In this document: positions 11,316 to 19,699 of the stretch, in pieces
Numbering within the stretch: position 1 is the stretch's first letter
Layout of the letters: each line of letters begins with the position of its first letter
DNA from: Microvelia longipes
Taxonomy: Eukaryota > Arthropoda > Insecta > Hemiptera > Veliidae
DNA: 64,000 nucleotides
Reading direction: 5' to 3'
Assembly (NCBI GenBank): GCA_018340805.1
Contig: JACMZG010001913.1
Coordinates: 11,508,222-11,572,221, forward strand
Position numbers and translations under genes: made by a program
The notes under the pieces: model-generated
Databases searched by the model: none
Told to the model about the DNA's origin: nothing
What the model saw: only the letters and a program-made list of their open reading frames with translations

Positions 11316-14300
11316 GTATGTATTTATTTATATTTTTCAGTTTTCCCTGCAGGAATACTACAGCCACCCTTCTTCAGCAGTGGAAGAATAGAGTGAGATA
11401 TTTTAAAATTAATAATAGTCAAAGTGTGTTTTACATTTCTGTAAAATTATCTCTTTTTATTTAGATTTCCCTGTCATGCCTTGTAACCAAATAATAAAGA
11501 AAGAAGTAGGGAGGATGAACGTAGCGAATCCGATGTGTTGAGGAAATGAGGTACACCGTACACAATTGTTTCATTTATTTGATTGTACGGCACTGATGAT
11601 GAGACCTGATGAAGCTAATTAAGAGCTTTATTTGCTTGAAGCCGGTTATGCTTTATTTTGAATAATTATTTACTCCAATTTTATTAATCTGTAAAAATGA
11701 GGAGTCGGTGGTAGAGACAGTATTCCGTCTCCCTCATTTTCCCTATGGGTGAGATGGACCAGCTGTCACTCAAGGGGAAATCTAGCTTAACTACTATACC
11801 GCAAGTCAGCGCTAGTTGTTCTTAAAGCATGCTTTTGATGATTTATATCCGTTGGTAAGCAACGGATAACAAAGACGCTATTTTTAAAATATAAACCAAA
11901 TCAAATAAAGCAGATTGAACAGGTTGTCATAGTTGGTGAAAACAATGATGTAGGAATAACTAGCGCTGCAATGCGAATATTCGGAACTAAAAGTGAGAGA
12001 ATTTGTTCAGGGCCGTGTGAAGAGTGTCGGAACACTGTCTCTACGCCGAACCCTCATTATTATACCACTTTAATTATTACTTTAAAACTTTTTAATTATC
12101 ATTTTAAATTTATCCATACATTAGATATCCCATCTTTTAAAGACAAAGTAAATTAAATATAAGATAAAATAAGATAAAACTAACCAATTCAAAACTATGT
12201 ATTCCAGAGCTTTAAACTATGGTGGAATCGGAGTTGTTATTGGACATGAAATTATTCATGGTTTTGATGATGATGGTGAGTCTAACATTAAAATAATTGT
12301 AAGTTAGAGTTTAGTTCCTCTTTTGGTACTTGTGTATACTTTAGACTCGCTTCGCTCGTCCTAAGAATATACAAATTGCCAAAAAAAAAAATTGTGCCAA
12401 ACTTCTTCAGACTCCCTTCGCTCGTCATCAGATAATAAATACATTGGTTTTAATGCGGTCACTATTCCAGGCACTGACCTCTCATGATGCTGCTTAACGT
12501 TTCTGATTAAACAAAAACCGTAGACATATTTGCCGCCTTCAAGCTATACTTAATATACCTATTTATTATACATAAAGGGCTATACTTGTAGTTTTTGGTT
12601 GAGTTTACCAATGTTTTATGAAGTATAGAAGATCAGTTATGGCTAAATTCGACCAATTAAAATCCCTTACAGCTGTTGGCCGTTTAGTTGACATTAATAT
12701 CATTATTATTATAATATTAATATTATTAATTATATTATTATTAATAATAATAATAATTAATATTATAATATATAATTATCATAATATCATAATATTAATA
12801 AATTAATATCATTAGTTAATGATTGTCAATAATAGATGCTAGCGTGATGAAATAAATGCCATTAATCAGTACATAATTGTTTAATTATATATTTTGTTTA
12901 GGAAGACAGTTTGACAAGTATGGGAATTTAGCTCAGTGGTGGTCAGACAGCACACTAAGTACATATCTGAGCAAAGCAGAGTGCTTCATAAAACAGTATA
13001 GCTCTTACAGATTACCTGAGCTGGATGATATGGTTAGAAAGGAAGCAAGAGTAAGTAAATGTACCTTATTTCTGTACTAATGATGCAAAAAATCATTAAA
13101 AACGGTTATGGAGTACCTCGGGAACATTTTATCACTACTTCGCTCTCGCTTCGCTTGTCCCAAAAATATAAATCACACAAATTGAGTGATCAAATCATTA
13201 TTGTAAAATAATGAAGTCTCACATATATCATAAACAAAAGGGTTCGAGACATTAATGGGGTCGATTTTTTAAACAAGTTTCATACTGATCCGATAAAGCG
13301 TTGGAAAGTTATCATGTCCCATAGAAACGTCATAGAAAAGTATACATACTCGCAAAGACACTGTTGAGTTTTATTTAAAGTATTACTTGATGTTGAATAA
13401 GTTTTTTTTACTGTGAACTTAAAGTCAAGACTTTCTCAAAATCAAGCCTTGATGATTTCGATGTATCAGGTGAACGGAGTCACGAGTCAGGGTGAAAACA
13501 TCGCTGATAGCGGAGGTCTTCATGTGGCACTGAGAGCTTACAAATCATTAATATCTCAACAAGGAGAAGAGTCAAGATTGCCAGGTTTACAGCAGTTCAC
13601 CCCTTTGCAGCTTTTCTTTATCGCATTTGCAACGGTAATAATTTAGATTAGTTTATTATAAATTGATAATTATGTAAAATAAGTATAAAAGTTTTAACTG
13701 TTAAGATTACACACTGGAGGAAATAAAGATTGCTGGAGTATTGCTTTTTTAAAGGGTCCCTCAAGGTTTAATTTTAGGGCCTCATTTACTTACAGTTTTT
13801 GAATATTCTTCCTGAATTTGTTGCTGCAGATAATATTTACGCAGATGATGTTATTTTTTCATTTCATTGTAAAATTTTGACAATTGAGAAACTTTGTAAT
13901 AAAGTAACTTCAAGTATGTAAATAAATAAATAAACAAATTGAAACCCCCGGATTGAACACAGCAAGCACCAAACGTCCAGCAATTGCTTTTCTATTGAAT
14001 TATCCATCTTACTCTCCTGGTTTATGTCTACCATATTTCTATAAACAATACAAAGTACCTTATACGCTCAAACCAATATTGAATCGTTTAAGTGATTTGT
14101 AGATACTTTTGACTATTTTATGATACCTGCAAATATTTTTTTTTATCAAAATTTTATTATGTTTCAGAATTGGTGTGAAGTGAGCACAAAGGAATCATTA
14201 TTAAATTTGGTTCTTGACGATCCTCATAGTCCTCATAAATTTAGAGTTTTTGGTAGTCTAGCCAACACACCAGAGTTTTCCGAAGTTTTTAACTGTCCTA

Positions 14301-14332
14301 AAAGCTCAGCACCAGTTTGTGATCTTTGGTAA
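2664..14332 (+). CDS. M13 (neprilysin-family) zinc metallopeptidase, C-terminal half, 9 exons
   Basis: M13 enzymes are usually type II membrane ectopeptidases that cleave small peptides outside the cell. Nine exons join in frame: 2664-2760, 4571-4747, 7716-7816, 9927-9985, 11341-11392, 12208-12275, 12902-13050, 13470-13634 and 14168-14332, giving about 343 residues plus TAA. Diagnostic motifs appear in order: [52 protein letters not shown] (zinc site HExxH), GENIADSGG (third zinc ligand E, catalytic D), [15 protein letters not shown], and a C-terminal Cys-Asp-Leu-Trp end. All introns are GT/AG. The first codon here is split and needs two bases from an upstream exon outside the window, so about half of a normal ~700-residue enzyme, including the membrane anchor, is missing. 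The common HEITH is HEIIH here; the HExxH residues are intact. No frameshift or stop was seen, so the gene looks functional. The exact paralogue cannot be assigned. Confidence 0.95.
2936..3035. repeat. Compound (AT)n-(GT)n microsatellite
   Basis: An (AT)n run passes into a (GT)n run inside the first visible peptidase intron. Confidence 0.95.
3065..4570 (+). other. Intron sequence, nothing coding
   Basis: AT-rich intron of the M13 gene. The end (about 4385-4520) holds a short stretch resembling family F (ACTTTTTACTCCCTAAAA, ACTAGTCAATAAACTT), also seen near 55320-55420. Confidence 0.6.
4571..4747 (+). CDS. M13 peptidase exon b (LDWMD block)
   Basis: Acceptor TTAATTACAG, donor GTAAGT at 4748; 59 codons, phase 0 at both ends. 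It carries [25 protein letters not shown] and IAYPDWF, the strongly conserved M13 block upstream of the catalytic domain core. Confidence 0.95.
5140..5395 (-). repeat. Dispersed family A, tail portion
   Basis: On - it reads as the family A tail: ATCTACGATGATAATAGACAC, ACACACA, CAAGTTTGTGAAAAC, a GAAACGG block and a tract leading to TTTGTAAACACAATAC. Full-length comparison copy at 63215-64000. Confidence 0.75.
5467..5628. repeat. 30-bp tandem repeat, about 5-6 copies
   Basis: The unit contains CATATGTGCCAAATG and TTTATACATTTATAA and repeats with a 30-bp period. Because 30 is divisible by 3 it leaves an open frame, which is not a gene. Confidence 0.95.
6076..6311 (-). mobile_element. tRNA-derived SINE (leucine-type head)
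   Basis: On - it starts GCCTCCGTAGCTGCGG, has GGGGTTCACAGCC as B box, an ACGCTC/TGCTCTCAG body and an (AAT)n-type tail at 6081-6092. The same element lies at 10057-10310. Flanking ATATTAAAATAT at 6064-6075 and 6312-6323 may be the target duplication, although this AT-rich flank is itself duplicated (about 5980-6075 and 6312-6420). Confidence 0.8.
6424..7130. other. Intron sequence, nothing recognised
   Basis: AT-rich intron of the M13 gene; no repeat boundary or exon recognised. Confidence 0.5.
7135..7480 (+). repeat. Dispersed family A, head portion
   Basis: Begins at GGATACGGGGTACCTCGG, continues with diverged hairpin modules (GTAGCTTCGCTTGTTCTC), GGCAGCACTCGC, then CACCCATACACTGACCACGC and AAAATCATGGATGTA. 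This matches the head of the 63215-64000 copy. Confidence 0.85.
7716..7816 (+). CDS. M13 peptidase exon c ([10 protein letters not shown])
   Basis: Acceptor TTGTTCCAG, donor GTTAGT at 7817. The donor is set by reading frame: ending at GA lets the next exon's A complete Glu, giving [16 protein letters not shown]. The nearby GTAAAA at 7821 would break the frame. Phase 0 in, 2 out. Confidence 0.92.
7858..8387 (+). mobile_element. Full-length SINE-like retroposon with 14-bp TSD
   Basis: It is flanked by perfect direct repeats TAACAATTAACAGA at 7844-7857 and 8388-8401. The head resembles a tRNA (CGCCCGTGGTGTAGTGGTTAAGG); the core GCCTGTGCATTGTCAGGTACTCG is shared with 1609-2080. The 3' end is TACTACTATTATT. 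About 530 bp is long for a SINE. It sits in an M13 intron in the sense direction, 41 bp past an exon. Confidence 0.82.
8434..8731. repeat. Three 131-bp modules each with a different hairpin
   Basis: Hairpins begin at 8434, 8565 and 8696, exactly 131 bp apart. Stems: GGTCTTGTAGGG with CCCTACGAGACC (8461-8472); GTCACAC with GTGTGAC (8593-8599); GCCACA-GAGG with CCTC-TA-TGTGGC (8720-8731). Loops and inter-hairpin DNA are similar between modules (ACCAACT..., TTAGCTTTAG, TTAGCCTTTAG). The third module passes into the 40-bp array. Confidence 0.75.
8717..9371. repeat. 40-bp tandem array (about 15 copies) ending in poly(T)
   Basis: The unit includes AAACCTCTATGTGGCAAA and TACCTCTCTGTAATACTAG. It starts as the 3' part of the third hairpin module at 8696 and is disrupted near 8930-9050. 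It ends in about 46 consecutive T (9326-9371). The following CTCAAGTATGTAAATAAATAAA at about 9437 matches the end of the RT relic at 13905-13926. Confidence 0.95.
9520..9855 (+). repeat. Dispersed family A, tail portion
   Basis: GGGTCAATGACGTC, AAAGTTTCAACTCTCTAG, GGGAGCTACGATGATAACAG, (CA)n, GATATCCCGGTTTCGG and a CAAACACAATTCTTTG end match the family A tail. Confidence 0.85.
9927..9985 (+). CDS. M13 peptidase exon d ([11 protein letters not shown])
   Basis: Acceptor GTGATTATAG, donor GTAAGG at 9986; phase 2 in, 1 out. It encodes [19 protein letters not shown], the substrate-binding N-A-F region preceding [11 protein letters not shown]. The usual Tyr after NAF is Asn here. Confidence 0.92.
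10057..10310 (-). mobile_element. tRNA-Leu-like SINE with perfect 17-bp TSD
   Basis: Direct repeats TATACCTACAAATATAA at 10040-10056 and 10311-10327 are identical. On - the head reads GCCTCCGTGGCCGAGGTCG, TTAAGGCG and B box GGGGTTCGCATCC, with a long variable-arm-like middle as in tRNA-Leu/Ser. The tail is (ATT)n at 10057-10081. It lies antisense in an M13 intron. Confidence 0.92.
10689..11006 (-). mobile_element. MITE family M1, intact, 8-bp TSD
   Basis: Termini CATAGAGATAT and ATATCTCTATG are inverted repeats. The perfect 8-bp target duplication CTGGACAC lies at 10681-10688 and 11007-11014. An 8-bp duplication fits hAT-like (or other 8-bp-TSD) transposases. 318 bp, no ORF. Confidence 0.92.
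11221..11325. repeat. (AT)n and (GTAT)n microsatellite
   Basis: It ends about 16 bp before the acceptor of the next peptidase exon, so length change could affect splicing there. Confidence 0.95.
11341..11392 (+). CDS. M13 peptidase exon e ([11 protein letters not shown])
   Basis: Acceptor TATTTTTCAG, donor GTGAGA at 11393; phase 1 in, 2 out. This 52-nt micro-exon carries the M13 signature [16 protein letters not shown]. Confidence 0.94.
11490..11545 (-). repeat. Family A head fragment
   Basis: GGATGAACGTAGCGAATCC, one mismatch from the family A hairpin module, sits between pieces of the family A head read on -. Confidence 0.6.
11570..12200. other. Intron sequence, nothing recognised
   Basis: No exon or repeat boundary seen. 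The short ORF at 11971-12156 shows no protein family. Confidence 0.5.
12208..12275 (+). CDS. M13 peptidase exon f (zinc site HEIIH)
   Basis: Acceptor TGTATTCCAG, donor GTGAGT at 12276; phase 2 in, 1 out. It encodes [20 protein letters not shown]; His-Glu-x-x-His supplies two zinc ligands and the catalytic Glu. Confidence 0.96.
12320..12600 (+). repeat. Dispersed family A, head portion
   Basis: GACTCGCTTCGCTCGTCCT and a second copy (CCCTTCGCTCGTCATC), then AGGCACTGACC, ATGCTGCTTAAC and AAACAAAAACCGTAG follow the family A head order. Confidence 0.8.
12902..13050 (+). CDS. M13 peptidase exon g ([14 protein letters not shown])
   Basis: Acceptor TTTTGTTTAG, donor GTAAGT at 13051; phase 1 in, 0 out. 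It encodes [15 protein letters not shown], the conserved segment after HExxH, and [11 protein letters not shown] with the family cysteine. Confidence 0.95.
13095..13360 (+). repeat. Family A-related fragment and LINE-tail-like sequence
   Basis: ACGGTTATGGAGTACCTCGG and CTCTCGCTTCGCTTGTCC match the family A head. The following GATCCGATAAAGCGTTGGAAAG and TATCATGTCCCATAG resemble 62450-62490, a separate unclassified repeat. Confidence 0.6.
13470..13634 (+). CDS. M13 peptidase exon h (GENIADSGG)
   Basis: Acceptor CGATGTATCAG, donor GTAATA at 13635; 55 codons, phase 0 at both ends. It encodes [17 protein letters not shown]: Glu of GENIAD is the third zinc ligand and Asp orients the catalytic site. 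FFIAFA at the end is also conserved. Confidence 0.96.
13745..13926 (+). pseudogene. LINE reverse-transcriptase relic
   Basis: Two RT motifs lie in different frames: [10 protein letters not shown] (motif B type) and, after a frame change, [11 protein letters not shown] (the YADD catalytic motif). The end AAGTATGTAAATAAATAAAT recurs at about 9440. A broken non-LTR fragment in the last M13 intron. Confidence 0.8.
14168..14332 (+). CDS. M13 peptidase last exon, stop TAA
   Basis: Acceptor TATGTTTCAG; 54 codons plus TAA at 14330-14332. It encodes [41 protein letters not shown] and a C-terminal VCDLW. Arg of the FRV block contacts substrate in the family; the terminal Cys-x-x-Trp end is typical. 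Confidence 0.95.
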   Translation, partial: NWCEVSTKESLLNLVLDDPHSPHKFRVFGSLANTPEFSEVFNCPKSSAPVCDLW

Positions 14333-14940
14333 CCCAATCATCAGAGTCACACATGAAATCAACCAAATTTAAGGAAAACTTAAAATTACTTACCTTTTTT
14401 GGACATGTTTTAAATTCCAGAGGGGTTGCTTTCCAAAAAAATTTAAATTTCAAATCAAGGAATCCAGTTAAAGTGTAGAATTGTGTTATTTAGACACAAT
14501 CTAGTCATTTTTTTAACCTTTCTTTATTATAAAAGTGACCTGAAATTTTTTAACATTTATTTAAGCCTACATTTACTTTTAATTCAATATGACCTTTAAA
14601 CCAAACACTCAAAATTGTAAAATTTATTAAGTAACATAATTAAAAATAATTCAAATATGAGAATTCAATATATAAAACAAATTGTAAAACTCAATGTGTA
14701 AAATAATGAAAATGCATTGGCCCATACAGTGTTAAGCATTGGGCCAGTCTAAGTTTAAGCATTGAACCTACGGCAAGTCTTTTATTTTACCTGAAAATCC
14801 ACCGGTTTATTGGACTTGTGTGAGTCTGCGGTAGAAAGAGAAAGAAGAATGCCTTGTGATGTCGAGGCTTGTAGTGCACACGAATACCAATTCGTGTGCA
14901 CTACAAGCCTCGACATCACATGCAAATAAATGCAATAAAC
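14333..14940 (+). other. Probable 3' UTR of the M13 gene
   Basis: AT-rich sequence after the stop codon. Candidate poly(A) signals AATAAA occur at 14925-14930 and 14934-14939, directly after a perfect hairpin (14855-14920). The extent of the UTR is inferred. Confidence 0.45.
14855..14920. repeat. Perfect 31-bp hairpin with 4-nt loop
   Basis: Arms 14855-14885 and 14890-14920 are exactly complementary, with loop ACCA. The arm includes GATGTCGAGGCTTGTAGTGC. No second copy noticed in the window. Confidence 0.9.
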
Positions 14941-15665
14941 CATTATTGCATCAGTGTCCCTTTATATTTCCTTGTTATACTAAGCTATTTATACTTTGGC
15001 GTATTGCACTTATAGCCAGGTTAAATAAGGGGCTTATAACACTCAACAAACTTCATACTTTGTTATCACAAAATTTATTGTATTATTATAATATTAAAAT
15101 AATTGTAATAATAATAATAATGATGACTGTATAATTATGGGTTCGTTTTATTTCTATTAGAAAATGTTTGACTTGACATTGGCTCATAGAAAGGGAATAA
15201 TAGCATACGGTGCATTACATAAACTTTTATTATTATTTGCGTATAAATAAAAGCCTAGTACTGGGCTGACCCAAACTGGGCATGCAAAAACCACAAAGTA
15301 GACATTTTATGGTGTAAAAACCAATGCAACTTTGTGGTAAAAACCACAAAGTTAGGAGATTTATTATTTCAATAAAAGGTTAAAACAGCATAACATCAGG
15401 ATAATTAGGAGGGGGCTTCTTGCAACAAGAAGATTTTGTAAGGCCATAAACGTGCTTTTCCCTTTCAAACGATACCACTTTAGAGTTAATTGTCAGGTAA
15501 GTAGCATCATTGCCCCTTTATCTTATCTAGTTATACTAAGCCCAACAAACTTACGCGTATTGCACTTTTGAAATATATAGCACATTTTAACTTAGGGGTA
15601 TGTAACTTCAATACCACGATGTAGACATTTTTAAATAACTTTCATATTATGTCTCAGTCATTTTC
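14941..15665. other. Intergenic, nothing recognised
   Basis: Only short inverted pieces (ACCACAAAGTAG and ACTTTGTGGT, 15289-15350). No coding signal. Confidence 0.5.
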
Positions 15666-15669
15666 ATAT

Positions 15670-15932
15670 GAAGGCTCAGTTCTAAAATAAGAAGGGCATG
15701 GCTCAGTTCTAAATAAGAGGGATTTGGTCAGTTCTAAAATAAGAAGGCATGGCTCATTCTAAAATAAGAGGGATTTGGCTCAGTTCTAAAATAAGAGGGG
15801 CATGGCTCAGTTCTAAAATAAGAGGGATTTGGCTCAGTTCTAAATAAGAAGGATGGCTCAGATCTAAATAAGAGGGATTTGGCTCAGTTCTAAAATAAGA
15901 GGGATAGTTCTAAAATAAGAGGGATAGTGAGG
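15670..15932. repeat. About 27-bp tandem repeat, about 10 copies
   Basis: The unit GGCTCAGTTCTAAAATAAGA plus GGGATTT or GGGCAT alternates, implying a two-unit higher-order pattern. Confidence 0.92.
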
Positions 15933-16097
15933 GATATGACTCTTAATTTTACCCTTTTCTGGTTCTTTAAAAGAGAATAAAAGAAATAACTAGTAAATTT
16001 TATCAGATATTTTAACTTTTAATTAATATTAACTAAAATGGATTTGGCTAGGAAATATTTTTAAAGAAAATCAGAAAATATTTGAACCACAAAAAAT

Positions 16098-16283
16098 ATA
16101 CGCTTAAAATGTATATAAATGCTTTGTATCCTGAGCAGTGCCGTCGCTACTTGTTATTTCATTATCCCAAAATTTTCAAAGAAAAAATGCGATAAATTTT
16201 TAAAATTTTTTTAGAAAAATGAAATAACTAGTTGTGACGGAATTGCTCAGATTGTAAAGCGTATATATAAATTTTAAGCATAT
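16098..16283. mobile_element. Foldback MITE, about 60-bp arms
   Basis: The left arm (ATACGCTTAAAAT..., CTGAGCAGTGCCGTC, GTTATTTCA) is the imperfect complement of the right arm (TGAAATAAC, GACGGAATTGCTCAG, ATTTTAAGCATAT). 186 bp, no ORF. Confidence 0.75.
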
Positions 16284-16289
16284 AACTAT

Positions 16290-17290
16290 AATTTTACTTA
16301 ACAGAAAGTTGAAAGTTATTCATTAGGCCACTAAAGTTTTTTAGATTCACCAAAATTGTTTGAATATTTTGAGAGGCAGTAATTTCCAAATTTGATTAGT
16401 TTTTTTTTTATTTATCGAAATATTTTTTAAACTTTTTATAAAGTAACAAAATATGTTAACGAGTTTAAAAAATACTCTCCAGGCAGCAAAAATATACCTT
16501 AGGACTAAATTAGTTTGCCAAGTATAAACTTTCTAGCTTTAACACCAAGGGAGTTAGATATACATGGTCACAGGGATTCCTCCGGGACGCGAAGCGGTTG
16601 ATAAGCCATAAAAAATTGCTTCATGCATGGAAAAATGCCATATGAGCAGTTTTACTTGTGGGTTAAGACCATTTTTAGGGATGGCCCTAAGTTATCTCCA
16701 TAATATGTTTAAGGATTTAATTCTTAAGGTTTCCACCCGGTATAGTTTTCATTTTTTCCACGACTTTTACTTAACCCAGAAGGGAAATTATATGAAGAAG
16801 TGGAAATGAAAGATGCGCTTGCCTCGGGGTGTTAAAACGAGGGGAGGGGGGATTTTTACAAGACTATAGATTGCATTTTTAATCTATGCAATTCCTTAAC
16901 TGTTGCATAGCACTCTTTCATTAGCTTAAGCAACATCAACAACACACTTTAATCAAAGATCATCCAATCATCGAAAGCACGTAAGTCAGATCCATTATCA
17001 TTTATTCTTAGTATTTATGTCATTAGTATTAGTATTATATATGCCATTTTGCCACTTTTCATTTCTTCGTGGCGAAGTTTCCTGAATACAATATGACGTA
17101 AAAATAAATGTTAAATTTTATTTAAAATATTAATCAGTTTTAATATGATGAACTATACTAATTTAACAAGCTTGCTAATATTGTATCCCTTAAATCTTTA
17201 ACAGTTTAATTAACAATATAGTCCAGATTATAATCAAATTTAATTGGAGTTTGACACAAATATGCTCGTTTCTTAGGATATTTAAAAAAA
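16290..17290. other. Intergenic, nothing recognised
   Basis: AT-rich, with short ORFs only. GGGACGCGAAGCGGTTG at about 16584 contains the GC-GAA-GC core but no outer stem. Confidence 0.45.
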
Positions 17291-18449
17291 CTGGTTAGAG
17301 TATGACCCACCCGCGAAATCAAAACAAATAAATTTCCCTACATTTTTGACATTATTGTAAACATAAAATAAATAAATACATCCATTCTTGGGTATGTAGA
17401 AAGGCTTTGGGGCTTTGAGTAGGGCATATATAAGGGAAATAATGCAAGACAATAATCTTACATTACATGTAAGACAATGATTTATCCAATATAAAGGGTG
17501 GGTCCCTTATCATACTATCTACAATGGGGTAAGAGTATTATAAGGGACCCACCCTAAAAGAATACAATACAACTATTCTCGGGTTTGTAGAAAGGCTTTG
17601 GGGCTTTGAGTAGGGCATATATAAGGGAGATTATGGCAATAATGTATCCAATAACAAGGTTTTTTTAAATGAAGGGTGGGTCCCTTATCATACTATTTAC
17701 AATGGGGCAAGAGTATTATTAGGGACCCACCCTTGAAGAATACAATACATCTATTCTTGGGTTGGTAGAAAAGCTTTGGGGCTTTGAGTAGGGCATATGT
17801 AAGGGAGATAATGCAAGACAATAATCTTACATTAGATGTAAGACAATAATGTATCCAATATAAAGGGTGGGTAGGGACCCATCTATCATACTATCTACAA
17901 TGGGGTAAGAGTACATTACCCATTGTACTTAATACATTCTTGCCTTAATTTCCCTTATATAGCCCCAAAGCCTATTTACAAACCCGAGAATAGATGTAAT
18001 GTAATCTTCTAAGGTGGGTCTCTTATAATACTCTTACCTCATTGTAGATAGTATCATAAGGGACCCACCCTTCATTTAAAAAAACCTTGTTATTGGATAC
18101 ATTATTGCCATAATCTCCCTTATATATGCCCTACTCAAAGCCCCAAAGCCTTTCTACAAACCCGAGAATAGTTGTATTGTATTCTTTTAGGGTGGGTCCC
18201 TTATAATACTCTTACCCCATTGTAGATAGTATGATAAGGGACCCACCCTTTATATTGGATAAATCATTGTCTTACATGTAATGTAAGACAATTACATGTA
18301 AGGACAATTACAATGCCCTACTCAAAGCCCCAAAGCCTTTCTACATACCCGAGAATGGATGTATTAATTTATTTTTGTATGTCAAAAATTTGTTGGGAAA
18401 TTTTTTTGTTTTGATTTTACGGGTGGGTCTCTTATCATACTCTAACCAA
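17291..18449. mobile_element. 1.16-kb foldback element with internal repeats
   Basis: The ends TGGTTAGAGTATGACCCACCC and GGGTGGGT...CATACTCTAACCA are inverted. Inside, AAAGGCTTTGGGGCTTTGAG occurs three times forward (about 17400, 17590, 17770) and its complement three times (about 17960, 18130, 18320). Each is flanked by GGGTGGGTCCCTTAT and its complement. The element is thus a near-complete palindrome of tandem units. No ORF. Confidence 0.88.
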
Positions 18450-18794
18450 GTGGTTCCCTGTAGGTCGTGTGCAAAACATAAAGAGAACATTTTTAAAGGT
18501 GATAAAATGTCCTATAAAACGAGCCTTTAATCATAAAAAATCGTGTAATTGCAACCAAAGTTATCGCTCTTGCTCTTTCAAAAGCACTGAAACAAAGAAA
18601 GTCGTTAATTAATGCAAAGTCAGCGAATTTCTTAGGAAAAATATTGGCTTTTTGTGCATTTTTTGGCCATTTATCAAATGTCATAAAGTTGTATTTATCC
18701 GGTTTTGACAAAAAAAACTCGTTGTATAGAAAATGTTATCAGCTTTAAAAAATGGTCTCTTCATGTTTAGCCCACGACCTACAAGGAACCACTT
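18449..18794. mobile_element. MITE with about 60-bp terminal inverted repeats
   Basis: AGTGGTTCCCTGTAGGTCGTG at the left and CACGACCTACAAGGAACCACT at the right are complementary except for one base, and similarity continues about 60 bp inward (AAAGAGA...CATTTTTAAAGGTGATAA). It directly abuts the preceding foldback element. No clear target duplication. Confidence 0.8.
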
Positions 18795-18799
18795 ATTAC

Positions 18800-19099
18800 A
18801 AGAAAACTGGAATTTGTGGGATTTTCTAATATTTTGAACGAGCGCATACATATGAAGGGCTCCACTTTGGATAGGCAGACTATGCTTTTCCTTCACAATT
18901 GAAGGTATATTTTCAGAAAAATTTGGTTAGAAGTAGTACAAAATGAGTCACATTTTTTAGGCCTGGCTCTTGGACTAATGGGCCTTTGTGCACTTGGCTG
19001 TTTCACGGTTACATGGTTGTTGACCCATATCACTTTGTACTATTACTAATTTATAAAAATAGTATACAGCCACGATATAATCAAATTTTAATATATATT
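18800..19099. other. Intergenic, nothing recognised
   Basis: No exon or repeat boundary seen. Confidence 0.45.
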
Positions 19100-19436
19100 T
19101 ATCCACTCAAGGTTCCTAAGGCGTAAGCCGAGGAAACCAAAGTATTTAACTCCTGAGGCGAAGCCGAGAATTTATGTGTTAAACTCCCGAGGTAAAACCG
19201 AGGGAGTCATGACTATTAATTGCGAAGTGGAAAATTGCATTTTACTCTTAAGGTGCAAACAAGATTTTGTCTTCAGGCGTTGATTTTATTTTAATACGTT
19301 TTGCTTTATTAATTCTAACTTTTTTGGGTCGGAATATTTTTAGGGAGTGCTGCCACCAAAGAAATCAAAAATAAATTTTATTGTTCCAAACAACTTCTTT
19401 TGACCTGAAACGGATTTTGAGCCAGTAAAAATCCGT
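19100..19436 (+). repeat. Dispersed family F with hairpin modules
   Basis: Contains GGCGTAAGCCGAGG, GAGGCGAAGCCGAG and a perfect 23-nt hairpin at 19184-19206: outer stem CTCCC/GGGAG, GA/GA mismatch, inner stem GGT/ACC, loop AAA. The downstream part (GCAAACAAGATTTTGTCTTC to GACCTGAAACGG) matches 55020-55170. M1 begins at 19437. Confidence 0.8.
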
Positions 19437-19694
19437 CCTTACTTTTTGGGGCTCTCAGGGGCTTTGTGTAACCTCATTGAAACCTCCTTCCAGAGTACAT
19501 TAAGGTTATAATAAATCATTTGTTTCTGGCTTCCCGGACATTATCTATGTTTCAATAAGTATTTGAAACGTCTCTTAATATATTACTACAATTGTGTTCT
19601 CTTTAATTGATTATATTATAAGTCAATGGTTGTCAGGTGTTTTTTATGTATCAAAGTTCAACCATTGGGCCCCTCGAGTAAAAATATCTCTATG
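19437..19694 (+). mobile_element. MITE family M1, left end missing
   Basis: Begins inside the M1 GGGGCTCTCAGGGGCT block and runs to ATATCTCTATG. About 60 bp of the left end is missing at the junction with family F. Confidence 0.82.
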
Positions 19695-19699
19695 ATTTA

